Source of the DNA: Gryllotalpicola ginsengisoli DSM 22003
GTDB lineage: Bacteria > Actinomycetota > Actinomycetes > Actinomycetales > Microbacteriaceae
Assembly (NCBI RefSeq): GCF_000419445.1
Contig: NZ_AULK01000004.1
Span: forward strand, 1-64,000
Direction of reading: 5' to 3'
DNA: 64,000 bases
Shown here: piece by piece, positions 1-11,501 of the stretch
Layout of the letters: every line of letters begins with the position of its first letter
Position numbering within the stretch: position 1 is the first letter of the stretch
Notes under the pieces: generated by a model
Seen by the model: the letters and a program-made list of their open reading frames with translations, nothing else
Databases searched by the model: none
Told to the model about the DNA's origin: nothing
Position numbers and translations under genes: made by a program

Positions 1-518
1 TCAGGCTTACCAGGTGGTCCTGGCAGATTCACACGGGATTTCTCGGGCCCCGTGCTACTTGGGATCCCCTCTCGGCCGGCGCAGCATTTCGACTACCGGG
101 CTCTCACCGTCTACGGCCAACCTTTCCAAGCTGTTCGTCTATACCACGCACACGTCACCGCGACAGACCGGCAGATCTGTCCAGAAGGTCCCACAACCCC
201 CACCACGCAACCCCTGCCGGGTATCACACGTGGAAGGTTTAGCCACCTCCGCGTTCGCTCGCCACTACTAACGGAATCACTGTTGTTTTCTCTTCCTGTG
301 GGTACTGAGATGTTTCACTTCCCCACGTTCCCTCTACCCGCCCTATACATTCAGGCGGGAGTAACCAGGTCACCCAAAGGGCCTGGCCAGGTTTCCCCAT
401 TCGGACATCCTCGGATCACGGCTCGCTTATCAACTCCCCGAGGCTTATCGCAGATTGCTACGTCCTTCATCGGCTCCAGATGCCAAGGCATCCACCGTTC
501 GCTCTTAGAAACTTGCCA
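1..518 (-). rRNA. rrl: 23S ribosomal RNA, 5' part (runs off the window start)
   Basis: The minus strand carries the conserved 5' portion of bacterial 23S rRNA. It includes the segment around 440-500 that reads GCGAACGGTGGATGCC and the following 'CTTGGCATC...GATGAAGGACG' region. The 5' end was placed at about 518 by counting back from the universally conserved CGGTGG block, using the E. coli 23S numbering, so it is good to within a few bases. The gene lies downstream of 16S on the same strand in the usual operon order. The rest of 23S and any 5S gene lie before position 1. Confidence 0.97.
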
Positions 519-2450
<1,932 letters not shown>

Positions 2451-2570
2451 AAAAAATTTGCACTAGTTCGACCTAGCAGACATCAAAACTGACATCTCTC
2501 AAACCAAAGGAACCCAAACACCCAACCAAAAAGGCCAGATGCCAGGGACAATTGGCATTGACAATGTGCA

Positions 2571-2592
2571 CGCTGTTGAGTTCTCAAGGACC
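2571..2592 (-). promoter_or_regulatory. boxA element in the rRNA leader
   Basis: The minus strand reads TCCTTGAGAACTCAACAGCG, the actinobacterial leader version of boxA (TTGAGAACTCAA core). It lies about 120 bases upstream of 16S and downstream of both promoters, where a Nus-factor antitermination complex would load. The rest of the leader (2451-2570) is unusually AT-rich for this genome and holds no open reading frame I believe. Confidence 0.65.
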
Positions 2593-2652
2593 GTACGCAC
2601 CCGGATTCTTCCGACGATCAACTCGCCGGTTTCGCTCCGAGGCAACTTGTCT

Positions 2653-2681
2653 AGCTTAGCACTCGCGGCATCTCACTCCAA
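2653..2681 (-). promoter_or_regulatory. rRNA operon promoter, proximal (P2)
   Basis: On the minus strand a TTGGAG -35 box (2676-2681) and a TAAGCT -10 box (2653-2658) are separated by exactly 17 bases. It lies upstream of boxA and about 200 bases before 16S. The boxes match the vegetative sigma factor consensus moderately well. This is an assignment by pattern and position. Confidence 0.5.
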
Positions 2682-2772
2682 GTCGAAGGAGCCTGCCTGA
2701 GGCTGAAGATCGTCTCCGCTTGAGGCCGGCGAGCGGTTCCGCTCAGCCGCACCTTTGGGGTGACAAGTAGCT

Positions 2773-2801
2773 AGTTTACGCAGGCTTCCGGGACGTCACA
2801 A
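2773..2801 (-). promoter_or_regulatory. rRNA operon promoter, distal (P1)
   Basis: On the minus strand TTGTGA (2796-2801) and TAAACT (2773-2778) are separated by 17 bases, a good sigma-A-type promoter. It lies 120 bases upstream of P2. Tandem promoters before an rRNA operon are the rule in actinobacteria, and the position just after the rplA terminator supports it. Confidence 0.6.
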
Positions 2802-2961
2802 ATTGCCGCCGTTTCCCGGGCGTGTCGCGCGCGTTACGGCGGTCTTCATCGCGGAGACGGACGTGATCGCGAGCGCTCAAGCCCCTCGCATCCGTCCAAA
2901 GGGGCCGTTCACGTTCCTGGTCGGGACGGTGTTCCGTCTAATTTTCGGGCTAGGAACGACA

Positions 2962-2993
2962 ATGAGGAGCCCGTCTCGTGACGGGCTCCTCAT
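2962..2993. terminator. Stem-loop terminator after rplA
   Basis: Perfect inverted repeat of 14 bases per arm (ATGAGGAGCCCGTC / GACGGGCTCCTCAT) around a four-base TCGT loop. It starts 17 bases beyond the rplA stop codon. There is only a weak T-run, as usual for high-GC terminators. It separates the secE-nusG-rplK-rplA transcription unit from the rRNA promoters. Confidence 0.85.
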
Positions 2994-3009
2994 AGAAGTG
3001 CTGCGATGC

Positions 3010-3699
3010 TTACAGCGCGTTGACGTCGAGCGGGATGCCGGGCCCGAACGTGGTCGACACGGCGCCCTTCTGGATGTAGCGGCCCTTCGCCGACGAGGGC
3101 TTGAGACGCTGCACCTCGTCGAGCGCGGCGCGGAAGTTCTCGTCGAGCTGCTCAGCGGTGAAGCCGGCCTTGCCGACGACCAGGTGCACGTTCGCGTGCT
3201 TGTCGACGCGGAACTCGATCTTGCCGCCCTTGATCTCCTCGACGGCCTTCGCCGGGTTCGGAGTCACGGTGCCGGTCTTCGGGTTCGGCATCAGACCGCG
3301 CGGGCCCAGCACCTTTCCAAGCCGGCCGACCTTGCCCATCATTTCCGGGGTGGCGACGGCGGCGTCGAAGGCGGTGTAACCGCCGGCGACCTTCTCGATC
3401 AGCTCATCGCCGCCGACCTCGTCGGCGCCGGCAGCGAGCGCGGCCTCAGCCGCGGGACCGGTCGCGAAGACGACAACGCGGGCCGTCTTGCCGGTGCCGT
3501 GCGGGAGGATGACGGTGCCGCGCACCATCTGGTCGGCCTTTCGCGGGTCGACGCCCAGCTTGAGCGCGACCTCGACGGTCGAGTTGAACTTCGCCGACCC
3601 GGTCTCCTTGGCGAGGGCGACAGCCTCGGACGGGGTGTAGAACTTGCCGGGCTCGATCTTCTCGGCCGCAGCCCGGTAGGCCTTGGACTTCTGTGCCAT
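3010..3699 (-). CDS. rplA: 50S ribosomal protein L1
   Basis: This 229-residue protein is L1, which binds 23S rRNA at the E-site stalk. In many bacteria it also represses its own operon by binding the mRNA. Family signatures are clear: [21 protein letters not shown] near residue 37, then [17 protein letters not shown] at about 130 and [14 protein letters not shown] at about 159. Length is normal. The ATG at 3699 has a purine-rich Shine-Dalgarno (AAGGAG) a few bases upstream. It follows rplK after 140 bases that hold a repeat element (see 3777-3833), and it is the last gene of its unit, ending at the terminator at 2962-2993. Confidence 0.98.
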   Translation of the reverse strand: MAQKSKAYRAAAEKIEPGKFYTPSEAVALAKETGSAKFNSTVEVALKLGVDPRKADQMVRGTVILPHGTGKTARVVVFATGPAAEAALAAGADEVGGDELIEKVAGGYTAFDAAVATPEMMGKVGRLGKVLGPRGLMPNPKTGTVTPNPAKAVEEIKGGKIEFRVDKHANVHLVVGKAGFTAEQLDENFRAALDEVQRLKPSSAKGRYIQKGAVSTTFGPGIPLDVNAL

Positions 3700-3776
3700 G
3701 TTGATTTCTCCTTGCGAGATGGTGGTCATCGCGCCTGGCCGGCGCTGCCACAGTTGCTTGTGGTGCTGGTCCGCAC

Positions 3777-3833
3777 TCACGCTTCGCGTTGGTCGACCAG
3801 CGGGGCGGTCACGCTGGGCGTGACCGGTCCGCG
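3777..3833. repeat. Dispersed palindromic repeat in the rplK-rplA gap
   Basis: Two related units start at 3777 (TCACGCTTCGCGTTGGTCGA) and 3809 (TCACGCTGGGCGTGACC), a period of 32 bases. Each contains a short inverted repeat, and the first also carries CGCTGGTCGACCAGCG-like symmetry. The same pattern occurs in three tandem 34-base copies at 30407-30508, and a related segment is at 36369-36410. It resembles a REP-type intergenic element. An L1-binding mRNA structure is a less likely alternative because the pattern recurs away from ribosomal genes. Confidence 0.55.
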
Positions 3834-3839
3834 AGGGAC

Positions 3840-4271
3840 TTACGCGTCGACCGTGATGCCCATGGAGCGGGCGGTGCCGGCGATGATCTTCTCGGCGGCG
3901 TCGAGGTCGTTGGCGTTGAGGTCGACGAGCTTCTGCTGCGCGATGTCGCGCACCTGCTCGCGGGTGATCTTGCCCACCTTGTTGGTGTGCGGCACACCCG
4001 AGCCCTTGGCTACGCCGGCAGCCTTCTTGATCAGCTCCGCAGCGGGCGGGGTCTTGAGAACGAACGTGAACGAGCGGTCCTCGTAGACGGTGATCTCGAC
4101 CGGGATGACGTTGCCGCGCTGCGATTCCGTCGCAGCGTTGTACGCCTTGCAGAACTCCATGATGTTGACGCCGTGCTGACCCAGTGCGGGGCCGATGGGC
4201 GGAGCGGGGTTCGCGGCGCCGGCCTTGATCTGAAGCTTGATCAGACCAGTGACCTTCTTCTTGGGAGCCAT
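3840..4271 (-). CDS. rplK: 50S ribosomal protein L11
   Basis: At 143 residues this is full-length L11, which organises the GTPase-associated centre of 23S rRNA and is the target of thiopeptides and of RelA sensing. It starts [18 protein letters not shown]. It has the N-terminal [19 protein letters not shown] signature (residues 28-46) and the C-terminal rRNA-binding domain with [18 protein letters not shown]. The ATG at 4271 is preceded by AGAAAGGAAACC, a good ribosome binding site. It is transcribed with nusG upstream and rplA downstream. Confidence 0.98.
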   Translation of the reverse strand: MAPKKKVTGLIKLQIKAGAANPAPPIGPALGQHGVNIMEFCKAYNAATESQRGNVIPVEITVYEDRSFTFVLKTPPAAELIKKAAGVAKGSGVPHTNKVGKITREQVRDIAQQKLVDLNANDLDAAEKIIAGTARSMGITVDA

Positions 4272-4369
4272 TGGTTTCCTTTCTGTTCGAGTGCCCGTCA
4301 GGGCGCTCTCCCGCGCGGCGGTCGCCGGCGGTGGACTGGAGAATCGTAGTCGAAGAGGCTGGATGCCTC

Positions 4370-5335
4370 TTACAGCTTGGTGACCTGGTCGAAGCTGAGC
4401 TCGACGGGCGTCTCACGCTCGAAGAGCGACACGAGGACCGTGAGCTTGCCGCTCTGCGTGTTGATCTCGCTGATCGTCCCGGGCAGACCCGCGAACGACC
4501 CCTCCTTGATCGTGATGGTCTCGCCGATCTCGAAGTCGACCTCGGCGGGGATGGCGCGTGCCGCCGCCTTGGCGCCCTTGGCCGCCCCGCGGCCGGTCGG
4601 AGCAGCCTCGACCTGCACGAGGCTCTTCAGCATCTCGAACGCCTCGTTGAAGCGCAGCGGCGTCGGGTTGTGCGCGTTGCCGACGAAGCCGGTGACCCCC
4701 GGCGTGTGACGCACGACCGACCAGCTGTCTTCGTTGAGATCCATGCGCACCAACACGTAGCCGGGGATGCGCACGCGGGTGACCATCTTGCGCTGACCGT
4801 TCTTGATCTCGACCACGTCTTCCATCGGGACCTCGATCTGGAAGATGTAGTCCTGCATGTCCATCGACTGGATGCGGTTCTCGAGGTTCGATTTCACGCG
4901 ACGCTCGAAGCCGGCATAGGAGTGCACGACGTACCACTTGCCCGGCTTGGCGCGCAGCTCAGCCTTGAACGCTTCGTACGGATCCACGTCCTCAGGCTCG
5001 GTGGCCGTCTCGGCGGCCTCGCTCTCGGCCTCCGCCTCTTCGGCATCCTCGAGCGCCTCGACCGCGGCCTCGGCGTCTTCGATCGTCGGCACCTCGAGCG
5101 CCTCGTCCACGACCTCGTCGGCCTCGGGGTCGCTCGTCGCGGCGATCGCGTCGAGCACGGAATCGAGGTCGGCCGACTCTGTGTCGGTGTCGTCTACGTG
5201 CAGTGCACGGTGCTCGGCATTGTCGACGCTGGCCTCGTCCGCGGCGAGGCTGTTGCCCGACTGGGCCTCGTCGTCGTCGGCGGACTGCTCGGCGGCCGTC
5301 GACCAGTCGACGTCTTCGCGCTCACTCTTTGCCAC
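4370..5335 (-). CDS. nusG: Transcription termination/antitermination protein NusG
   Basis: NusG binds RNA polymerase and links it to Rho or to the ribosome. The NGN domain begins with [12 protein letters not shown] at about residue 133. The KOW domain is at the C-terminus with [15 protein letters not shown]. The protein is 321 residues against about 180 in E. coli. The extra length is a roughly 130-residue N-terminal extension made almost entirely of Asp, Glu, Ala and Ser, a pattern known in actinobacterial NusG. The GTG at 5335 is the start of the frame. A second insertion rich in Ala/Lys/Arg near residue 245 separates NGN and KOW. It lies between secE and rplK, the canonical order. Confidence 0.96.
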   Translation of the reverse strand: MAKSEREDVDWSTAAEQSADDDEAQSGNSLAADEASVDNAEHRALHVDDTDTESADLDSVLDAIAATSDPEADEVVDEALEVPTIEDAEAAVEALEDAEEAEAESEAAETATEPEDVDPYEAFKAELRAKPGKWYVVHSYAGFERRVKSNLENRIQSMDMQDYIFQIEVPMEDVVEIKNGQRKMVTRVRIPGYVLVRMDLNEDSWSVVRHTPGVTGFVGNAHNPTPLRFNEAFEMLKSLVQVEAAPTGRGAAKGAKAAARAIPAEVDFEIGETITIKEGSFAGLPGTISEINTQSGKLTVLVSLFERETPVELSFDQVTKL

Positions 5336-5397
5336 TGGTTATCAATCCATTCCTGTCACTGCGGTATTCGCCCGGCACAGCGTGCGTGGCCCGGACG

Positions 5398-5673
5398 TCA
5401 GGAGCCGGACGTGCCGAAGGCGAGGAGGACGAGCCAGCCGAACAGCTGGTCGAGGCCGAACACGAGGGCCATCATGATGATCACGAAGACCAGCACGACG
5501 GCGGTGTAGCTCAGCAGCTCGTTGCGGGTCGGCGTGACGACCTTCCTCAGCTCGCCGAAGACCTGACGGATGAACAGGGCGACCCGGGCGAAGGGGTTGC
5601 GACGCTGCGCACGTTCCTTCTTCGCAATCGCGACGAGGTCCTCGCTGGGTTCGTCGATGACTTTACGGGCCAC
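5398..5673 (-). CDS. secE: Preprotein translocase subunit SecE
   Basis: SecE stabilises the SecY channel. This 91-residue version has the single-membrane-helix form: a conserved cytosolic amphipathic region with FIRQVFGELRKVVTPTRNEL (residues 33-52), then one membrane segment of about 22 hydrophobic residues (TAVVLVFVIIMMALVFGLDQLF). The start is GTG at 5673. It is the first protein gene after tRNA-Trp, and the tRNA-secE-nusG-rplK-rplA order is widely conserved. Confidence 0.95.
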   Translation of the reverse strand: MARKVIDEPSEDLVAIAKKERAQRRNPFARVALFIRQVFGELRKVVTPTRNELLSYTAVVLVFVIIMMALVFGLDQLFGWLVLLAFGTSGS

Positions 5674-5713
5674 TCAGTTCACCTTTCACGGGCCGGCACG
5701 ACGTGCCGACTTG

Positions 5714-5786
5714 CAGGGCGGACAGGACTCGAACCTGCAACCTGCGGTTTTGGAGACCGCTGCTCTACCAATTGAGCCACCGCCCT
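5714..5786 (-). tRNA. trnW: tRNA-Trp (CCA anticodon)
   Basis: A 73-base cloverleaf on the minus strand. The acceptor stem AGGGCGG pairs with CCGCCCT, the D-arm GCTCAATTGGTAGAGC is present, and the anticodon arm GCGGTCTCCAAAACCGC has anticodon CCA. The T-arm contains the standard GGTTCGAGTCC. The discriminator base is G, as expected for bacterial tRNA-Trp, and the 3' CCA is not fully encoded. It lies 40 bases upstream of secE, a common actinobacterial arrangement. Confidence 0.97.
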
Positions 5787-5882
5787 AGGGGGATGAAATC
5801 CGGCTCACTCTGCGCCGGAGGACCTCGAAGACGAGGAGTTTCGGGCACGGGAAAGTTTGGCAGATTTCAACTACCTCGCGAC

Positions 5883-5911
5883 AGTCTAGGCGACGGCTCC
5901 GCGGGGGGCAA
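5883..5911 (-). promoter_or_regulatory. Promoter of the tRNA-Trp/secE unit
   Basis: TTGCCC (5906-5911) and TAGACT (5883-5888) on the minus strand are separated by 17 bases. They lie about 100 bases upstream of the tRNA. It would drive tRNA-Trp, secE, nusG, rplK and rplA. It is assigned from box match and position only. Confidence 0.45.
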
Positions 5912-5957
5912 AACGCGCCGAGGCGGGGTGGCGACGAGGCATCCGATCGCACGGGGG

Positions 5958-6617
5958 TCACAGCAGGCGACGCTCGAGCGCCCACGCGGTCAGCTCGTGG
6001 CGCGAGGACAGCTGGAGCTTGCGCAGCACGGCGGAGACGTGCGTCTCTACGGTCTTGATGGAGATGTACAGCTCGGCGGCTACCTCTTTATACGAGTAGC
6101 CGCGGGCGATCAGCCGCATCACCTCGCGCTCGCGCGCAGAAAGACGGTCGAGCTCCTCATCGGTGCTCGCCTGCTCGCCGGCCGCCGCGCCGAAGGCGTC
6201 GAGCACGAACCCCGCCAGGCGCGGGGAGAACACCGCGTCGCCGCCGGCGACCGTCGCGACCGCGCGACTGACCTCGGCGCCCGAGCTGCCCTTCGTGATG
6301 TAGCCTCGGGCTCCGGCACGGATGACGCCGACGACGTCCTCCGCGGAGTCGCTCACACTCAGTGCGAGGAACCGGGTTCGCGGCGCCTGACCGGAGGAGC
6401 GGCGGATCACCTCTGCACCGCCGCCGCCCGACCCGCCTGGGAGATGCACGTCGAGCAGGACGACATCCGGCCGGTTCTCGACGACGGCCGCGACGGCCGA
6501 GTCGACATCGCCAGCCTCGGCGACGACGGACACCGATGCGTCGAGGTCGGCTTTCAGGCCGGAACGGAAGATGGAGTGGTCATCGACCACGACCACGCTG
6601 ATCGGTTTCCCGGTCAC
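5958..6617 (-). CDS. LuxR-family (NarL-type) response regulator
   Basis: This 219-residue regulator has a receiver domain followed by a LuxR helix-turn-helix. In the receiver the acidic pair is at residues 12-13, the phosphorylated Asp is D56 (DVVLLDVHLP) and the signalling Lys is K109 (GYITKG). The HTH spans about 155-215 (LSAREREVMRLIARG, then IKTVETHVSAVLRKL). The GTG at 6617 is chosen because AAGGAGG lies six bases upstream and the GTGA overlaps the stop of the upstream kinase, implying translational coupling. Together they form a two-component system whose kinase carries a PspC domain, so it probably controls the envelope-stress gene divergently placed at 7740. Confidence 0.9.
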   Translation of the reverse strand: MTGKPISVVVVDDHSIFRSGLKADLDASVSVVAEAGDVDSAVAAVVENRPDVVLLDVHLPGGSGGGGAEVIRRSSGQAPRTRFLALSVSDSAEDVVGVIRAGARGYITKGSSGAEVSRAVATVAGGDAVFSPRLAGFVLDAFGAAAGEQASTDEELDRLSAREREVMRLIARGYSYKEVAAELYISIKTVETHVSAVLRKLQLSSRHELTAWALERRLL

Positions 6618-7624
6618 GATTCCTCCTTCCGCCCCGGCTCGAAGTGCAAGTGGACCTCGGTGCCGACCCCACCTGCGCCACGACGCACGGTCGCCGATCC
6701 GCCGGCACGGCGCATCCGACCGATGATCGACTCTCGCACACCGAGGCGGTCCTCGGGCACGCGCGCGGGATCGAAGCCCGGCCCGCGATCGCGGATGAAC
6801 ACGTCGACGGCGGAAACGGACCCCTCGATGTAGACCGAGACCTCGCCCCCGGCGTGACGGGCGGCGTTCAGCATCGCTTCCCGGCACGCCGCGGCGAGCT
6901 CTCCGCTGGAGCGCTCTGCAGTGGTGCCGACGGCGACGAGCTCGACGCGCACCGGGTAGTCGAGCTCGAGCGCCGTCGCGTAGTCCTTCAGATCCGTCGC
7001 GAGGTCGGCGTCGGCCGAGCCGGTGCCGGCATACAGCCACTCCCGCAGTTCACGCTCCTGTGCCCGCGCGATCCGGGCCACCTCGCTGGAGGGGCCGGCG
7101 CGGTTCTGGATGAGCGCCAGGGTCTGCAGCACGGAATCGTGCAGGTGCGCCGCCATCTCCGCGCGCTCCTCCTCCCGCACGCGCTTGGTGCGCTCGGTGA
7201 TGAGCTCGTGCCACAGCCGCACGCCGACCGGCGCGAAGACGGCTGCGGCCGCCACGAGCACCGCCAGGGTGAAGAGCAGCCCTGCGACGACGCCGCCCGA
7301 GCCGCCCCAGGCGAGCAGGAGCCAGATCGCGGCGAGCAGCGAGAGGCCGACGACGAGCCAACGCAGGGGGATGCGATGGCGGACGGGCGCATCGGATGCG
7401 GCATCCGTCGCCTCTTCGACCGGAACGGTCGCCCACAGCCAGAGGTACATGAGCACGCCGGCGCCGCCGACGAAGCCGAGTCCGGCGAACACCCACCGCG
7501 TCGCCGACACGCTCCAGCCGAGATGGCGGGCCACCGCCACGCTGACGCCGCCCAGCACGCAGTCGCGCGGCCGCACGAGCGGCAGCCGCTGCGGCGGCAG
7601 GGGGCGGGCCGGCATGGAGGTCAT
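6614..7624 (-). CDS. Sensor histidine kinase with N-terminal PspC domain
   Basis: The protein (336 residues from the ATG at 7624; a TTG lies four codons upstream) begins with a PspC domain (residues about 15-75, RDCVLGGVSVAVARHLG). Two further membrane helices follow (about 86-133). Then comes a HisKA_3 dimerisation/phosphoacceptor motif, AAHLHDSVLQTL, with the likely phosphorylated His near residue 162. The HATPase domain has its N-box at EAMLNAARHA and G-box at RDRGPGFDP. PspC-bearing kinases paired with LuxR regulators and a PspC/toastrack protein are a known actinobacterial version of the phage-shock/Lia envelope stress system. The signal is presumably membrane perturbation. No clear Shine-Dalgarno marks the start. 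Confidence 0.88.
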   Translation of the reverse strand: MTSMPARPLPPQRLPLVRPRDCVLGGVSVAVARHLGWSVSATRWVFAGLGFVGGAGVLMYLWLWATVPVEEATDAASDAPVRHRIPLRWLVVGLSLLAAIWLLLAWGGSGGVVAGLLFTLAVLVAAAAVFAPVGVRLWHELITERTKRVREEERAEMAAHLHDSVLQTLALIQNRAGPSSEVARIARAQERELREWLYAGTGSADADLATDLKDYATALELDYPVRVELVAVGTTAERSSGELAAACREAMLNAARHAGGEVSVYIEGSVSAVDVFIRDRGPGFDPARVPEDRLGVRESIIGRMRRAGGSATVRRGAGGVGTEVHLHFEPGRKEES

Positions 7625-7739
7625 GCCAGCATCCAAGCATCCGTCGTCCCACCCTGAGTCGCCCCGGCGTCGCTTTTCAGGGTCGGATCAGGGCACCCCC
7701 TCATGGCAGCGGAGACGGATGCGGCGGCACCATCGGAAC

Positions 7740-9317
7740 GTGACGAACCAGACTTCTTCCCCTCAGGCGCCGGAGGGCGCCCCGACGCCGCCGCCGTCGA
7801 ACCGATTCTTCACCTGGCTGCGCAGCCTCGGCGTGGTGCGCGCCGACGGATGGCTCGGCGGGGTGTGCGGCGGGATCGCGATCCGCACCGGCCTCGACCC
7901 GCTCATCGTGCGCGGCATCGTCGTCGTGGTCGCCGTGCTCGGCGGCCCCGCGTTCCTCTTCTATGCGGCGGCCTGGTTGCTGCTGCCCGACACGCACGGC
8001 GACATCCACCTCGAGCGCATGCTGCGCGGGGTCTTCGACGCGCCGCTGATCGGAATCGGCATCCTCGTGCTGCTGTCGTTCCTGCCCGTCGCGCAGGGCG
8101 TGTGGTGGGCCGGCGACGGGCTGGTCGGGAGCCCCTGGTGGGCGGCTGCCCCGGCCGCGTTGTTCCGGGTGCTGTGGAATCTCGCGATCATCGCGCTCAT
8201 CGTCTGGTTCGTGGTGTGGGTCGTCCAGCGCGTCCGCGGCGCGTCGCAGCAGCATCAGCCGTCGTGGAAGGCGCAGAATTCCAGTCCATACGGGGGCACC
8301 GACGCCCCTGTCGCAGACTCTCGGGGCGGCGGGACTGCTGCCCAGGATCGCACGGCTTCCGATGCTGGTGCCGCCGCCGCCCCGGGGACCACAGCGGCCG
8401 CCGAGGTCCCGCCCGAGGTGCCGGCCGCTCCTTCGGCCGGAGCGTCGAAAGACGACATGACTGCGTGGCGCGAGCAGTATGCCGCGTGGCGCGAGCAGCA
8501 TGCCGCGTGGCAGGAGCAGCAGCGCGCCGAGCAGCGCCGCCTGCGCGACCTGCGCTCGGCCGAGATGCGGGCGCAGTCGCAGGCGATCGCCGCGAACGCG
8601 GAGGAGCAGCGCCGGCTGCGTCGCGCGGCGAACCCGCGCGTCTCCGGCTGGTTCGTCGCCCTCGCGCTCGGCGTCGCGCTGCTGGCCGGCGGCATCGCGG
8701 GCGCGACCGCGGCGCAGGAGGATGCGTTGCTGCCGTACGCCGGACCCATCGGGTTCGCCTCAGCCCTCCTCGCTCTCGGCGTCGCCATGATGGTGGCAGG
8801 CGCGGTGCGCCGCCGCAGCGGCGTGCTCGCGTTCTTCGCCATCGTCACGATCGTCCTCGGCGTCGCGAGCTTCGGATGGCCGCGCAACGGCGCACCCGTC
8901 GGGTACTCGCGCTACGACGCCGGCCAGGACCGAGCAGTCAGTCAATTCGCCGGGCAGGTGGAGGTCGATGCCGCCGCCGCCGACGTGCCGGACGACGGCG
9001 TGCGACACATCGAGATCCAGCAGTCGTTCGGCTCGGTTGCCGTCTACGTCGCCACCGGCGTCGAGGCCCGGGTAGTCGTGCACAGCACCGATTCGCGCAT
9101 CCGCCCGTACGTCTACGCCGCCGGCTTCGGTCAGATCGAAAAGCAGACCCACGCGGCGGCGGCGAGCGACGGGCGGACCGCGACGGCGTCGTACGAGACT
9201 CCGGCCGGCGGAGCTGCCCGGCTTGTGGTCGAGGTGAGCCAGGGGCACGGCGCCGTGTACGTCTACTACGGCGGCGGCGACGCGCCGAACAGCGGCAATC
9301 GGATCGATGAGGAGTGA
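7740..9317 (+). CDS. PspC-domain membrane protein with C-terminal toastrack-like region
   Basis: This protein is 525 residues from the GTG at 7740. An in-frame ATG at 7719 is an alternative with a GGAGA eight bases before it. The PspC domain is at about 30-85 (GWLGGVCGGIAIRTGLDPLIVRG) with membrane helices. A helix pair around 100-165 and a linker rich in Pro/Ala follow. A charged repeat AWREQYAAWREQHAAWQEQQ (about 245-265) probably forms a coiled coil. Two more pairs of helices come next, then a soluble C-terminal beta-rich region (about 425-525) of the LiaF/toastrack type (IEIQQSFGSVAVYVATGVEARVVV). It diverges from the kinase-regulator pair and is its probable target or partner. Confidence 0.82.
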   Translation: MTNQTSSPQAPEGAPTPPPSNRFFTWLRSLGVVRADGWLGGVCGGIAIRTGLDPLIVRGIVVVVAVLGGPAFLFYAAAWLLLPDTHGDIHLERMLRGVFDAPLIGIGILVLLSFLPVAQGVWWAGDGLVGSPWWAAAPAALFRVLWNLAIIALIVWFVVWVVQRVRGASQQHQPSWKAQNSSPYGGTDAPVADSRGGGTAAQDRTASDAGAAAAPGTTAAAEVPPEVPAAPSAGASKDDMTAWREQYAAWREQHAAWQEQQRAEQRRLRDLRSAEMRAQSQAIAANAEEQRRLRRAANPRVSGWFVALALGVALLAGGIAGATAAQEDALLPYAGPIGFASALLALGVAMMVAGAVRRRSGVLAFFAIVTIVLGVASFGWPRNGAPVGYSRYDAGQDRAVSQFAGQVEVDAAAADVPDDGVRHIEIQQSFGSVAVYVATGVEARVVVHSTDSRIRPYVYAAGFGQIEKQTHAAAASDGRTATASYETPAGGAARLVVEVSQGHGAVYVYYGGGDAPNSGNRIDEE

Positions 9318-9319
9318 TG

Positions 9320-9721
9320 ATGAGCGACGCACGTGAGAACACCGACCAGGTGCGCACGGTCGAGACGGCTGAGACGGCGCGGCTCGATCAGAGCGGCGGC
9401 GACACCGACACGCTCGGCGGCTGGCTGACGGGTGCGCGGGAGGGAAGCACCGAACTCACCGGGCGCACCCCCTCACCGCGCATCCGCTGGGCCGGGATCG
9501 TGTGGGGGCTGGTCTTCGTCGCCGCCGGTTGGGCGACGATCTGGACACTGCTCGACCCCGAGCGACGTTCGTCATTCAGCGAGTGGGTGGTGGGGCTGAG
9601 TGACGGCGGGTGGATCATCGCGGCGGCCGTCGCGCTCGGCGGGCTGCTGCTGGTGACCGGGCTGATCGCCGGTTTGCGGGCGGCGACGGGCGACGGCGGA
9701 CGAAGCACTCGTCGCCCCTGA
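9320..9721 (+). CDS. Small two-helix membrane protein of unknown function
   Basis: A 133-residue protein with a polar N-terminus rich in Thr, Glu and Asp (about 1-55). Two membrane helices follow (about 58-77, WAGIVWGLVFVAAGWATIW, and about 96-118) and a short basic tail. GAGGAG lies five bases before ATG 9320, and the gene nearly overlaps the stop of the PspC gene, so the two are co-transcribed. Its role is probably linked to the PspC stress system by context alone. I do not recognise a family. Confidence 0.7.
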   Translation: MSDARENTDQVRTVETAETARLDQSGGDTDTLGGWLTGAREGSTELTGRTPSPRIRWAGIVWGLVFVAAGWATIWTLLDPERRSSFSEWVVGLSDGGWIIAAAVALGGLLLVTGLIAGLRAATGDGGRSTRRP

Positions 9722-9734
9722 CGCCCGCCGTCGG

Positions 9735-10496
9735 TCAGGCGTCCTTGCGGAACGTGCGAGTGCCGATCCACAGCCCGGCGGCGACGAAGATCGCCGCCCA
9801 GGCGAACGCCCAGACCGTCGGCCCGGCGAGCAGGTCGCCCGTGAACGCGGTGCGGATGCCGTTCACGACGTACTTCGTCGGGATGACGTCGGAGAGCCAG
9901 ACCAGCCACTTCGGCGCGCCGGTCGCCACGCTGATCGGCAGCATGATGCCCGACAGGAGCATGACGGGAAGAGCGATGCTGTTGAGGATCGGTGCCAGGA
10001 CGTCCTCGCTCTTTGTCGCCAGGCCGAGCGCGTAGGAGGCGGACGAGCAGGCGCCCCCGAGCAGGACCGTGATGATCAGCCCGAGCAGCATTCCGCCGAC
10101 GTCACCCCGCAGGCCGAATGCGAATCCGAGCGCGATGAGGACGACGCCCTGAACGGCGACGAGCGCGCAGTCGCGCAGCACCCGCCCGAGCAGCAGAGCC
10201 GTGCGCGGCGCGGGCGTGACCCGTTCGGCCTCGATGACGCCTTCGCGCCACTCCGACACGAGCCCGAAGCCGGCGAACAGCGCGCCGAAGAGACCCAGTT
10301 GCAGCAGCAGGCCGGGCACGAAGAAGGTGTACGCGTTGCTCGTTCCGATCTGGGAGGCGAGCGGCTTGAGCAGCGGGCCGAAGAGGCAGAGGTACAGCAC
10401 GGGCTGCGCGAGCCCGATGATGATCCAGACCGGGTTGCGCAGGTTCTGTCGCAGCTGGCGACGAAAGACGATGCCGGTGGCGGAGAAGAAGTTCAT
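9735..10496 (-). CDS. ABC-2 type exporter permease (DrrB-like)
   Basis: A 253-residue integral membrane protein with six predicted helices and the ABC-2 layout. The N-terminal cytosolic part has VFRRQLRQNLRNPVWIIIGLAQPVLYL. A central loop carries the typical EWREGVIEAERVTPAPR segment. The conserved SEDVLAPILNSIALPVMLLSGIMLP precedes the last helices. This is the daunorubicin-resistance type permease that pairs with a separate ATPase, encoded 21 bases upstream. The substrate is unknown. It faces the small membrane gene convergently with only 13 bases between them. Confidence 0.9.
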   Translation of the reverse strand: MNFFSATGIVFRRQLRQNLRNPVWIIIGLAQPVLYLCLFGPLLKPLASQIGTSNAYTFFVPGLLLQLGLFGALFAGFGLVSEWREGVIEAERVTPAPRTALLLGRVLRDCALVAVQGVVLIALGFAFGLRGDVGGMLLGLIITVLLGGACSSASYALGLATKSEDVLAPILNSIALPVMLLSGIMLPISVATGAPKWLVWLSDVIPTKYVVNGIRTAFTGDLLAGPTVWAFAWAAIFVAAGLWIGTRTFRKDA

Positions 10497-10517
10497 CGTG
10501 AGGCCTTTGCGGTCGAG

Positions 10518-11486
<969 letters not shown>

Positions 11487-11501
11487 CTCGAGTCCTCTCG
11501 C

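Noticed and set aside
3700-3839. An L1-binding autoregulatory mRNA site as the explanation for the hairpins in the rplK-rplA gap
   Set aside because: The same units recur at 30407-30508, away from ribosomal genes, so a dispersed repeat explains them better. A regulatory role is not excluded.
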